This document shows positions 7,528 through 13,199 of a stretch of DNA of 13,199 nt, one piece after another. Below the pieces are notes generated by a model, which had not been told where the DNA came from, ran no database searches, and worked only from the letters and a program-made list of their open reading frames with translations. The stretch lies in the NCBI GenBank assembly GCA_036939355.1, contig JALLAP010000401.1:1-13199 (forward strand). The letters run 5' to 3'. Position 1 is the first letter of the stretch. Each line of letters starts with the position of its first letter. This stretch comes from Thalassiosira profunda (taxonomy: Eukaryota; Bacillariophyta; Thalassiosirophyceae; Thalassiosirales; Thalassiosiraceae). Both the position numbers and the translations under genes were made by a program.

Positions 7528-7865
7528 TGCAGCTTCCTCTGCAGTGGGCAGCGCAAAAATGACGCGACGGGCCGCTCGTTTTCACGCCGTCGCCCCCGAT
7601 GATTTCAGTTAGAATCACCGCGAGGAAAGGAATAGAGCGCCGTTGATGTGACGGAGAACGCGTGGCGCGGTGGCGTCGTTGCCGCGGCGTGGGTTGGCGG
7701 AGCGGGGGGGAAAAATGTGCAGTCAAAAAGCAAGCAGAAGTGGCGCTTTGATTTTCTGCACGCTTTGCAACAACAACTTTCAGACACGCCGCAGCGCCGC
7801 GCCACCTACTAACCAGGACGACGCGGCCGCCACGCCTCCAGACATCGTGACGAACCCCCCTCCCG
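7528..7865. promoter_or_regulatory. Intergenic region upstream of zinc-finger gene
   Basis: This 338 bp stretch separates two minus-strand genes, so it should hold the promoter of the zinc-finger gene and the 3' UTR of the DUF6824/Tudor-like gene. I see no coding homology, RNA gene or clear repeat in it. The open frames here are short and have low-complexity translations. Confidence 0.35.
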
Positions 7866-9128
7866 TCAGGGCGTTGAAGAGCCGCTAGTCCCAACCAACG
7901 ATTGGACAAAAATGGACGGAGGGACTGCATGGTCGAGCGTGATTTTGTGGCGAGATCGGTGGACAACTACAGCAATACGCGGAAGGAGCGGATGCGCAAT
8001 GGGGGTAACTAGACTTGTAGTAGCAATTAGGAAGCCACCCGTCGGGTCGCCGTTGTCAAACACGACGAGTATTTTGTGGACCTTTCTCTGGTAATCGAAT
8101 CGAGCCCGAACAATCGTTCCCTCGTAATCTCCTTCCTCGTATGCGACCACCACGCGTTGACCTTTCCGAGGTGAAGCGGAAGCCCTCCCCGCTGCCGTAC
8201 TTCCGGCGGGCGTCAACGCTGGGGCCGGTTGCGAGGCAACGCCGCGCCCCTTGTCAGAGGAAGGCAGCGCAGTGGCTGCTAGCGACGCCGCATTGGATTG
8301 GGCAGTAGGTCCCATCCCCGAGTCAGCGCTTGGCTTGCCAGCGAAGTGCGCGGATTGCAATTCAATGTTGGCAGAGACAACAACAGACGACTGGTCTGGC
8401 GAGTCGGACGGAGATGCCCCGGGAGATTTCTTGCGCTTGATTCTGATGCCGGCCAAATGCATCGCTCGATCGTCGCCCACGTCGTTCCACAGCCGCGTCT
8501 CCTCGTTCTGCTTGAGGAACCGGCCGGGAGGATTTTGGCTGCGCCACGCGTTCACGGCCTTCGCGGTGAAATGGGCCTTTCCCTTGGTCGACGCGTTGTA
8601 CTCGTCATTGCAGGCTGATACGATTTTGAGGTACCGGACATTTGCCGGGTGGCTGGTGCCACCACGGACAATCAGGTAGTCGTTGGGCCCCGGCTCTTTG
8701 ATCCCACGAAGGGGGGCGGAAGGCTTTGCGGAAGACGCAGAAGACTCGGTCGTCGAGGAGACCGACGCTAGAGATCCTGTTTCCTGGCTCTCACTGTCGC
8801 TTGGATTTGCTTCATCCGCAGAGGACGCGGGGCTCTCGATGTCAGACGCATTTTCGTGGGGCTTTGCTGCCGCAGCCACGAACGACCCAATCGGCCCTTT
8901 GCCACGCCCCGGTTTGGGAGCGGACTGCTGATTTTCATCGCTCGTCTCGCGTTCGCTGTCGTCTGCCACTGCCGCGGGGAGGAGGGGAATGGCGCCTCTC
9001 TCCCGAAATGACGTTTCCTGCTCCTCGGTCAGGCCAAACGAAGAAAAACGAAGGTCGGCAATGTTTGGGGCGAGGATGCGGAACTTGCCGCGATATTTAT
9101 CTGGATTGTAGAAGTGGACGGTCGGCAT
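7866..9128 (-). CDS. DUF6824-domain protein with Tudor/agenet-like C-terminal segment
   Basis: The CDS is 420 residues from ATG 9128. The frame is open further upstream to 9605, but the only other ATG lies exactly over the start codon of the divergent G-gamma gene, so the shorter form is preferred. Residues 1-30 are an unrecognised but ordered-looking N-terminus (MPTVHFYNPDKYRGKFRI). Residues about 55-138 are a Ser/Glu-rich disordered linker. Residues 142-228 are a DUF6824 domain (RGIKEPGPNDYLIVRGG, SHPANVRYLKIV, NAWRSQNPPGRFLKQN, LWNDVGDDRA). KRKK at 231-234 could be a nuclear signal. Residues about 321-372 (GQRVVVAYEEGDYEGTIV, KILVVFDNGD) fit the beta-barrel pattern of Tudor/agenet domains, which read methylated or histone tails. 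The aromatic cage cannot be judged by eye, so this call is tentative. The last 40 residues are unassigned and might include an unspliced intron. Confidence 0.7.
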   Translation of the reverse strand: MPTVHFYNPDKYRGKFRILAPNIADLRFSSFGLTEEQETSFRERGAIPLLPAAVADDSERETSDENQQSAPKPGRGKGPIGSFVAAAAKPHENASDIESPASSADEANPSDSESQETGSLASVSSTTESSASSAKPSAPLRGIKEPGPNDYLIVRGGTSHPANVRYLKIVSACNDEYNASTKGKAHFTAKAVNAWRSQNPPGRFLKQNEETRLWNDVGDDRAMHLAGIRIKRKKSPGASPSDSPDQSSVVVSANIELQSAHFAGKPSADSGMGPTAQSNAASLAATALPSSDKGRGVASQPAPALTPAGSTAAGRASASPRKGQRVVVAYEEGDYEGTIVRARFDYQRKVHKILVVFDNGDPTGGFLIATTSLVTPIAHPLLPRIAVVVHRSRHKITLDHAVPPSIFVQSLVGTSGSSTP

Positions 9129-9211
9129 TTCTTCGATCGTTAGCTTGGGGCGTGGCAGGCTTGAGCTTGGGGCGTCCTCCAGAAAAAAATGACGGGGCGT
9201 GGCGCTGATGC

Positions 9212-9317
9212 TTGGAAGGCGCCTCTGGCGTTGGGAAATGGGCGGCTCGCGGCGGAGGCGCGAGGCGTTGGTCGTCAGCGTTGGAAGGCGCCTCTGACGT
9301 CGTTGGGAAATGGGCGG
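9212..9317. repeat. Imperfect direct repeat pair
   Basis: Copy one spans 9212-9245 and copy two 9281-9317. Both begin TTGGAAGGCGCCTCTG and end TTGGGAAATGGGCGG; the second has three extra bases between. A CGTCAGC word recurs before copy two and again near 9348. They lie 80-190 bp upstream of the minus-strand DUF6824 start, so they could be duplicated promoter elements. Confidence 0.8.
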
Positions 9318-9383
9318 ATCGACAGAGTCGCGAAGATAGGAGTTGATCGTCAGCTTCCAAAGCACGAAGTGGCTTGTTTTGTC

Positions 9384-9429
9384 TTGGGAAAAATCAATCG
9401 CAATTGAAAATTCGATTTGATTTTTCCAA
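9384..9429. other. AT-rich inverted repeat (17 bp arms)
   Basis: Positions 9384-9400 (TTGGGAAAAATCAATCG) and 9413-9429 (CGATTTGATTTTTCCAA) are reverse complements apart from two single-base shifts, with a 12-base loop. It lies about 90 bp upstream of the G-gamma start codon, so it could fold in its 5' UTR or bind a regulator as DNA. Confidence 0.6.
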
Positions 9430-9519
9430 CTTTCATTTTGCTGGCGACACTTGCTCTCTTGGACCCTCTCAGCCACTGCACCACAGCCGACGCCCTCTCT
9501 CCCCCCAAAATCAACAACC

Positions 9520-9735
9520 ATGGCCACCAACGAAGCAACCGCTGCCAAGCTCGAGGAGGAGGCGGCTCGCTTGAAGGAGGAATTGCAGGTCGTCAAGGAG
9601 GCCACGTCGACCGGTGAGGCGTGCCAGGCGCTCGCGACTCACGCCCAGCAAAAGGACGAACCTTTTTCGACCACTCATCCTGAACCAAACGAATGGCACA
9701 AAAGTGCCGGAGGCGGCGGATGCCACATTCTGTAG
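9520..9735 (+). CDS. Candidate heterotrimeric G-protein gamma subunit
   Basis: This is 71 residues from ATG 9520, which sits in a strong start context (AACAACCATGG). Residues 7-29 are a charged amphipathic helix (AKLEEEAARLKEELQVVKEA) like the coiled-coil helix that pairs with G-beta. Residues 33-60 follow the GGL-domain pattern: an EACQAL helix, QQKDEPF in place of the usual K-x-DP-L/F, then a Pro-x-x-NEW ending that parallels the family NP-F/W motif. After a Gly linker, the protein ends in the CaaX box CHIL, whose final Leu favours geranylgeranylation and membrane anchoring. Length and layout match G-gamma proteins, which are 65-75 residues in animals and often a little longer in other lineages. 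The protein would act at the plasma membrane with a G-beta subunit. It is divergent with the DUF6824/Tudor-like gene and convergent with the methyltransferase. Alternative: any small prenylated coiled-coil protein. Confidence 0.65.
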   Translation: MATNEATAAKLEEEAARLKEELQVVKEATSTGEACQALATHAQQKDEPFSTTHPEPNEWHKSAGGGGCHIL

Positions 9736-9886
9736 GTGGCGTGCGTACCTCACAAGGCGGAGTGGTCGACGCAGTCGAGGGCCGTGGTGCATTCACAGCG
9801 AGTTGTGGCCAGCTGCAACATTCAGCGGGGGAGTCTTCCGTCGTTGGAGGGCATAACTTGATAGAAGGCATCCAACCAGTCTCCCG

Positions 9887-11266
9887 CTACCTGCTCCCAA
9901 CCAAAACCACATTTCTCTTCGATATGCTTTCTTCATACTCTTCCAGCCCCACAGATTCCCGCACGAACTCGCTCTTTCTCATCGAATTGATCACGGCCAT
10001 CGCTCGGTGAGAGACCTCCCGATGGTCGTCCAGCTCCACCAACCTCGACAGGGAGTTGATCTCTTTCTCCTCACACAACGTGTGCCAGTGCGGCACAAAC
10101 GGCGCCAAATATCGCTTGGGATAGCAGCACGGGCAAATGACAAAGCTCGCCACGTCGTGGAGGGACGCAAAGCGCAGGGCCAGATCCGACAAGTCGCCAC
10201 ACGCGTGGAGGGCGACGACGCAATCTACTTTCGCCCCACTTTCTGAGGATGCACCATACGTTTCGACGTACTCTGCAAAGTTCTGCGTGATGAACTCGAT
10301 CCGATTCTCCACCCTGCACTTGGCCGCGTACTCTTTTCCAGCCTCCACGCTGCTCTCGTTGCAATCGACCACCACCACTTGCGCTTCGGGAAAGTGCACC
10401 GCCAATTGCACGGCGAGGTCTCCCCTCCCACCGCCCACATCTAGAAATCGCGTGGGCGTCTGGTCAAATTGGCGGATGCGCGATACGAACCAGGAGACCT
10501 GCCGATTCTTCTTCGACAACAGGTACTCGACTCGTGTGAGCTTGCCGTGAGCCGATATGGAGTGCTGACTGCCATCGGGGAGGTTGAGCGTGGCGCGCAT
10601 CGGATCACACCACGCGCTCATCGGATCGCACGAGGATGCCTCTTTGATGTCATCGTGCAGCGAGCGGCACGGCTGGCACAGCGTCCAGCTCTCATTGGAT
10701 TGTCCCTCCGCCTCCTTCCGTTCCAACGCCGCCCGATCCTCCCCCCGCACGGGCCCCGGGCGGTACTTTCTCGGTGCCTTGACCGGCCTCCCCGTGATCC
10801 TCTCGATGATGGCATTCACCGCGTCCTTTGGTTTGCTGTTCTCCACTACTGATTGCAACTCCTCCGCCTCCATGTTCAAGTAGGTTGCATATATCAAATA
10901 GTTGGGGAGGGCGAGGACCTCCTGGATCAGCTTCACCGCGGGAGCACATTTGACCAGCTCGCACTTCTCGACGCGACGGTAGCTGACGCCCCGCTCATTG
11001 ATGTCAAAGTGTCCGTGCACGCGGACGACGGAGTCGACGTAGAGAAAGCCAAACTCTGCCGGGATGCACACGGCGTCCGTGGGGCGGGGGACGAAGACGT
11101 CGGTCGACCATTCGTCGTCGTCGCCCAGGACGGCCAATTTGAGGTACTTCGGGCCGCATTGCGGGCTGATGTTTTTCTTGCGGAGGATGCGGCCGCGGAG
11201 GGCGAACGGCTGAGGGGCGTCGGCTGAAGCCGCCGAGGGCGGCGGGGCGTTGGGGGCCATGGCCAT
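9887..11266 (-). CDS. OB-fold plus Methyltransf_32-type SAM methyltransferase
   Basis: The CDS is 459 residues from ATG 11266, followed two codons later by a second ATG; a longer frame to 11353 would need a GTG start. Residues about 21-108 look like an OB-fold of the anticodon-binding type (ALRGRILRKKN, YLKLAVLGDD, DSVVRVHGHF, RRVEKCELV). A helical linker follows, then a cysteine cluster at C197, C200, C213 and C220. The C-terminal half is a Rossmann methyltransferase: motif I FLDVGGGRGD (D276-D283), acidic D301 at the end of strand 2, then LHACGDLSDLAL (from H354) and CPCCYPKRY (P379-Y382). The H-x-CG...PCCY pair is typical of Methyltransf_32 proteins such as GSTCD and METTL25 relatives. The OB-fold suggests an RNA, possibly tRNA or rRNA, substrate, but that is inference. 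A short duplication gives CDPM twice (residues 213-223). It is head-to-head with REXO4. Confidence 0.75.
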   Translation of the reverse strand: MAMAPNAPPPSAASADAPQPFALRGRILRKKNISPQCGPKYLKLAVLGDDDEWSTDVFVPRPTDAVCIPAEFGFLYVDSVVRVHGHFDINERGVSYRRVEKCELVKCAPAVKLIQEVLALPNYLIYATYLNMEAEELQSVVENSKPKDAVNAIIERITGRPVKAPRKYRPGPVRGEDRAALERKEAEGQSNESWTLCQPCRSLHDDIKEASSCDPMSAWCDPMRATLNLPDGSQHSISAHGKLTRVEYLLSKKNRQVSWFVSRIRQFDQTPTRFLDVGGGRGDLAVQLAVHFPEAQVVVVDCNESSVEAGKEYAAKCRVENRIEFITQNFAEYVETYGASSESGAKVDCVVALHACGDLSDLALRFASLHDVASFVICPCCYPKRYLAPFVPHWHTLCEEKEINSLSRLVELDDHREVSHRAMAVINSMRKSEFVRESVGLEEYEESISKRNVVLVGSR

Positions 11267-11468
11267 GGGTGGTTGTTCTAGTGGGGAGTGGGGCAGCAGG
11301 GCGGAGGCGGAGGCGGAGTGAGCTGACTGGGCTGATTCCTGATTCCTGGCCACTCATTTTTCGCTTCTTTCTTCTTTGTTCAAAGTGCAACGCAACTGAG
11401 GCTGAGGGCTGAGGCGCCGCAGCACCGCCCCCATCCAAACCAAGCGCCGCGGCACGCCCCCGCCGGAA
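11267..11468. promoter_or_regulatory. Compact divergent promoter between methyltransferase and REXO4-like genes
   Basis: Only 202 bp separate the two start codons. The segment has GGAGGC repeats near 11301-11320, a tandem TGATTCC (about 11333-11347), a pyrimidine-rich TTTTCGCTTCTTTCTTCTTT tract (about 11357-11376) and a GC-rich stretch before the REXO4 ATG. Shared regulation is plausible but not shown. Confidence 0.45.
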
Positions 11469-12668
11469 ATGAGCAAGATGGCCGGCGCCGTGTTCTACAC
11501 GAAGAAGGCCAAGGCCAAGATGCGGGCGCGGAAGCGCAGGAAGGTGAGGGCCGACGATGGCGGGGCAGAAGACGGTGACGTTCACAACGATCGCGAAGGG
11601 GCATCGTCCACATCAGCAGCAGCCGCCGCCAGCAACGATGGCGGTGGCGGCGGCGGCGGCGGCGACGATGCGGGCAAGGGCGGCAATAGAAAACGCGCCG
11701 CCAATCAAATCTCCGACGGGCACAAGCGGCAGTTCGACGATGGCGACGGTCGATCACATGATGGGCACAAACACAAAAAGGCAAAGGCAAATCAGACGCC
11801 AACAACAATATCCGTCCCGGCCGACCTGACGTCGAAGGAGGCCAAGAAGTTCCGCAAAGACGCCCGCCGAAGGGCCCGCGCGGCAGGTCAAAATGAACAG
11901 GCGCTCAAGTTCATTGTTGAGGGGCAGGCCGAACAATTGACCGAATCCAAAGAGGGCGAAACGGACGACGGCAAACGCGCAAAAAAGAAACCCAAGCGGG
12001 AATTTCCCTGCATCAACGACCTCCTCTCCCAGGCCGCCTCCCAGAAGAAATTGGAGGAGAAGCTGGCCACGCATAAGGCGGCCAACGACGCGCTATCCGT
12101 GGCGGAAAAGCAACGCTACATTGCAATCGATTGCGAGATGGTCGGGATCGGGTCCGACGGTCGGAAGTCCGCCCTCGCCCGCGCGTCCGCCGTCGACTGG
12201 AACGGGGAGGTATTATTGGACACGTTCGTCCGGGTGCCGGAGCGGGTGACCGACTTTCGCACCCGCGTCTCCGGGGTGCGCGCCAAGAACATCAAGCACG
12301 AGGGGGCGATGGAGCCGGAGGAAGCGCGGATGGCCGTTGGCAAATTGCTCCTGGGGAAGGTGCTGGTGGGCCACGCGTTGAAGAACGACCTGTCGGCGTT
12401 GATGCTCACGCACCCCCGGGAGGATATACGGGACACCGCGCGGTACAAGCCGTTCATGCGGCCGTCCGGTCGGGGCGGGGGGAAGTTGCGCCCGCGCAAG
12501 TTGCGGGATTTGGTGTTCGAGAATGTGGGCAGGAGGATCCAGGTGGAGGGGGAGAGTCATTGCAGCGTGGACGATGCGCGGGCGAGCATGGAATTGTTCC
12601 AGAGCGTGCGGGGACGGTGGGAGCGAGAGTTGGAGGGGAAGAAGGGCGGGAGTCGGGGGAAGAAGTGA
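11469..12668 (+). CDS. REXO4: REXO4/Rex4-type 3'-5' RNA exonuclease
   Basis: This is a single exon of 399 residues starting at ATG 11469. Residues 1-175 are a basic, low-complexity region with several Lys/Arg clusters (KMRARKRRKVR, RAKKKPKR) and a run of eight glycines, fitting nuclear or nucleolar targeting. Residues about 215-380 are a DEDDh exonuclease domain. Exo I is YIAIDCEMVG (D221, E223), Exo II is VLVGHALKNDLSAL (D307), and Exo III is HCSVDDARASMELF (H364, D369). KLRPRKLRDL precedes Exo III, as in the REX4/XPMC2 family. Yeast Rex4 acts in pre-rRNA processing. The CEMVG form of Exo I and the short C-terminal extension (GKKGGSRGKK) favour REXO4 over REXO1 or ISG20, but phylogeny is needed to separate them. 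All catalytic residues are present, so it should be active. Confidence 0.9.
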   Translation: MSKMAGAVFYTKKAKAKMRARKRRKVRADDGGAEDGDVHNDREGASSTSAAAAASNDGGGGGGGGDDAGKGGNRKRAANQISDGHKRQFDDGDGRSHDGHKHKKAKANQTPTTISVPADLTSKEAKKFRKDARRRARAAGQNEQALKFIVEGQAEQLTESKEGETDDGKRAKKKPKREFPCINDLLSQAASQKKLEEKLATHKAANDALSVAEKQRYIAIDCEMVGIGSDGRKSALARASAVDWNGEVLLDTFVRVPERVTDFRTRVSGVRAKNIKHEGAMEPEEARMAVGKLLLGKVLVGHALKNDLSALMLTHPREDIRDTARYKPFMRPSGRGGGKLRPRKLRDLVFENVGRRIQVEGESHCSVDDARASMELFQSVRGRWERELEGKKGGSRGKK

Positions 12669-12962
12669 CGAGGAGAGTTCGGGCGTCGAGCTGGACCGGA
12701 AGACGGACAGTAGTGCTCCTAAAAGAAAGGGGTATCAATCTCTTGCGTGGCTACGAGCTAGAGCGATGCAGTTACTTAGAGCGTGCCCTATCTATGTTGC
12801 TAGGTAGGAGGCTCAAGTGAGATTTCATCTCTAGATAGTTCATAATGGAAAATCTACGATTTATTAGCAAATTTAGGCCACTTTCTACGATAACTCGTGG
12901 AATTTTCAGAACTCCGAGCTGAGAGTTTTGCTGCAACACGCGCGTTTATCTAGCAAAATTTG
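12669..12962. other. Intergenic, AT-richer region with no gene seen
   Basis: This 294 bp lies between the REXO4-like stop and the stop of the convergent gene at the right edge. It becomes visibly AT-richer after about 12820 (TTATTAGCAAATTTAGG and similar). I find no tRNA-like box or credible exon. It should hold both 3' ends. Confidence 0.5.
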
Positions 12963-13015
12963 CTAGCTTTGTAGATCTTCCGGACTCTCCGAGCGAGAGG
13001 ACCCTGAAATTCCAC
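12897..13015. repeat. Imperfect foldback with short internal palindrome
   Basis: GTGGAATTTTCAG at 12897-12909 and CTGAAATTCCAC at 13004-13015 are inverted repeats with one base of difference in length. Between them lies the palindrome CTAGCAAAATTTGCTAG (12950-12966, 8 bp arms), which overlaps the stop codon of the right-edge gene. It could be a small foldback or MITE relic or an RNA hairpin at the 3' end. No target-site duplication is visible. Confidence 0.45.
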
Positions 13016-13199
13016 CTCTCTTGCAGAATAAGCACGGACTCCAATCAGTACCAAGATCTACATACGTCAAATATCGCCAAGTCACATAATCGCCGCCAAA
13101 CACCATTGCCGTCCACTCGAGGTCCAGCCCTCGAGAAGCGGCGGGGTGAAAGAGAAGCTGCAACGTTGCGCCCTCCTCGAGGTCGAACTCGATGCTCCC
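12963..13199 (-). CDS. 3' end of an unrecognised gene running off the right edge
   Basis: The minus-strand frame is open from the window edge for 78 codons to TAG at 12965-12963. It reads GSIEFDLEEGATLQLLFHP at the edge, then RGLDLEWTAMVFGGDYVTW, which looks like real beta-rich coding sequence. After about residue 50 the composition changes (CLFCKRGGISGSSRSESPED). A GTATGT donor-like site occurs at about 13064-13059, just after the codon for Leu in RYLT, so the last exon may end there and the rest may be intron. I do not recognise the family. Confidence 0.4.
   Translation of the reverse strand, partial: GSIEFDLEEGATLQLLFHPAASRGLDLEWTAMVFGGDYVTWRYLTYVDLGTDWSPCLFCKRGGISGSSRSESPEDLQS

Larger units (their letters stand above)
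9129..9519. promoter_or_regulatory. Divergent intergenic region between DUF6824/Tudor-like and G-gamma genes
   Basis: This is 391 bp between two head-to-head start codons. It contains an imperfect direct repeat (9212-9317) nearer the DUF6824 gene and an AT-rich hairpin (9384-9429) nearer the G-gamma gene, both listed separately. One long minus-strand open frame passes through it, but its translation is repetitive Arg/Gln/Pro sequence generated by the DNA repeat. Promoter function is inferred from position. Confidence 0.4.

Noticed and set aside
6628..7602. A 324-codon plus-strand open frame over the zinc-finger gene
   Set aside because: It is antisense to a gene with a precise RanBP2 finger. 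Its translation has no recognisable domain and mirrors the Gly-rich codons on the other strand.
9129..9605. N-terminal extension of the third DUF6824 gene to 9605
   Set aside because: The extension runs through the divergent intergenic repeats into the G-gamma gene. Its only additional ATG overlaps the G-gamma start codon, and its sequence is repeat-derived.
11267..11353. Extended start for the methyltransferase at 11353
   Set aside because: The codon there is GTG. The first ATG in frame is 11266, just before the OB-fold.
12131..12820. A 229-codon plus-strand frame overlapping the REXO4-like gene
   Set aside because: It is out of register with the exonuclease domain and has an Arg/Gly-rich translation with no motifs.
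12669..12962. Possible tRNA or small RNA after the REXO4-like gene
   Set aside because: No A-box/B-box pair or cloverleaf-compatible stem could be found by eye.

Overview
The window is a gene-dense, GC-rich stretch of a eukaryotic nuclear genome. Short GT-AG introns (75-107 bp) interrupt some genes and most genes are single-exon. Three genes carry a DUF6824-type domain (RGI-x-EPG, HPGN, PPGRFL), one carries three helicase-associated (HA) repeats, and one redox-fold protein has an N-terminus like the bipartite presequence of secondary red plastids. Together these point to a photosynthetic stramenopile, most likely a diatom or close relative. This is an inference from domain content only.

Layout, left to right: a DUF6824 gene (minus strand) running off the left edge; a two-exon gene for a protein with two selenoprotein-W-like (Rdx) domains (minus); a five- or six-exon HA-repeat gene (plus); a 633-residue protein with DUF6824, a long coiled coil and a shugoshin-like C-terminal motif (minus); a RanBP2-type zinc-finger protein (minus); a third DUF6824 protein with a possible Tudor/agenet-like C-terminus (minus); a tiny gene that looks like a heterotrimeric G-protein gamma subunit (plus); an OB-fold plus methyltransferase fusion (minus); a REXO4-type exonuclease (plus); and the 3' end of an unrecognised gene (minus) at the right edge.

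Neighbouring genes are often divergent or convergent. Three head-to-head pairs share intergenic regions of 202-391 bp (Rdx/HA, DUF6824/G-gamma, methyltransferase/REXO4) and are candidates for bidirectional promoters. The methyltransferase and REXO4 pair is the only one with an obvious common theme, RNA processing. Otherwise the window is ordinary nuclear genome and not an operon or mobile island: I see no tRNA, rRNA, CRISPR, insertion sequence or viral gene.

The most notable observations are the candidate shugoshin with an N-terminal DUF6824 domain, the 71-residue candidate G-gamma subunit ending in CHIL, the Rdx protein whose second domain has lost its redox cysteines, and the HA gene whose introns fall at equivalent places in successive repeats.
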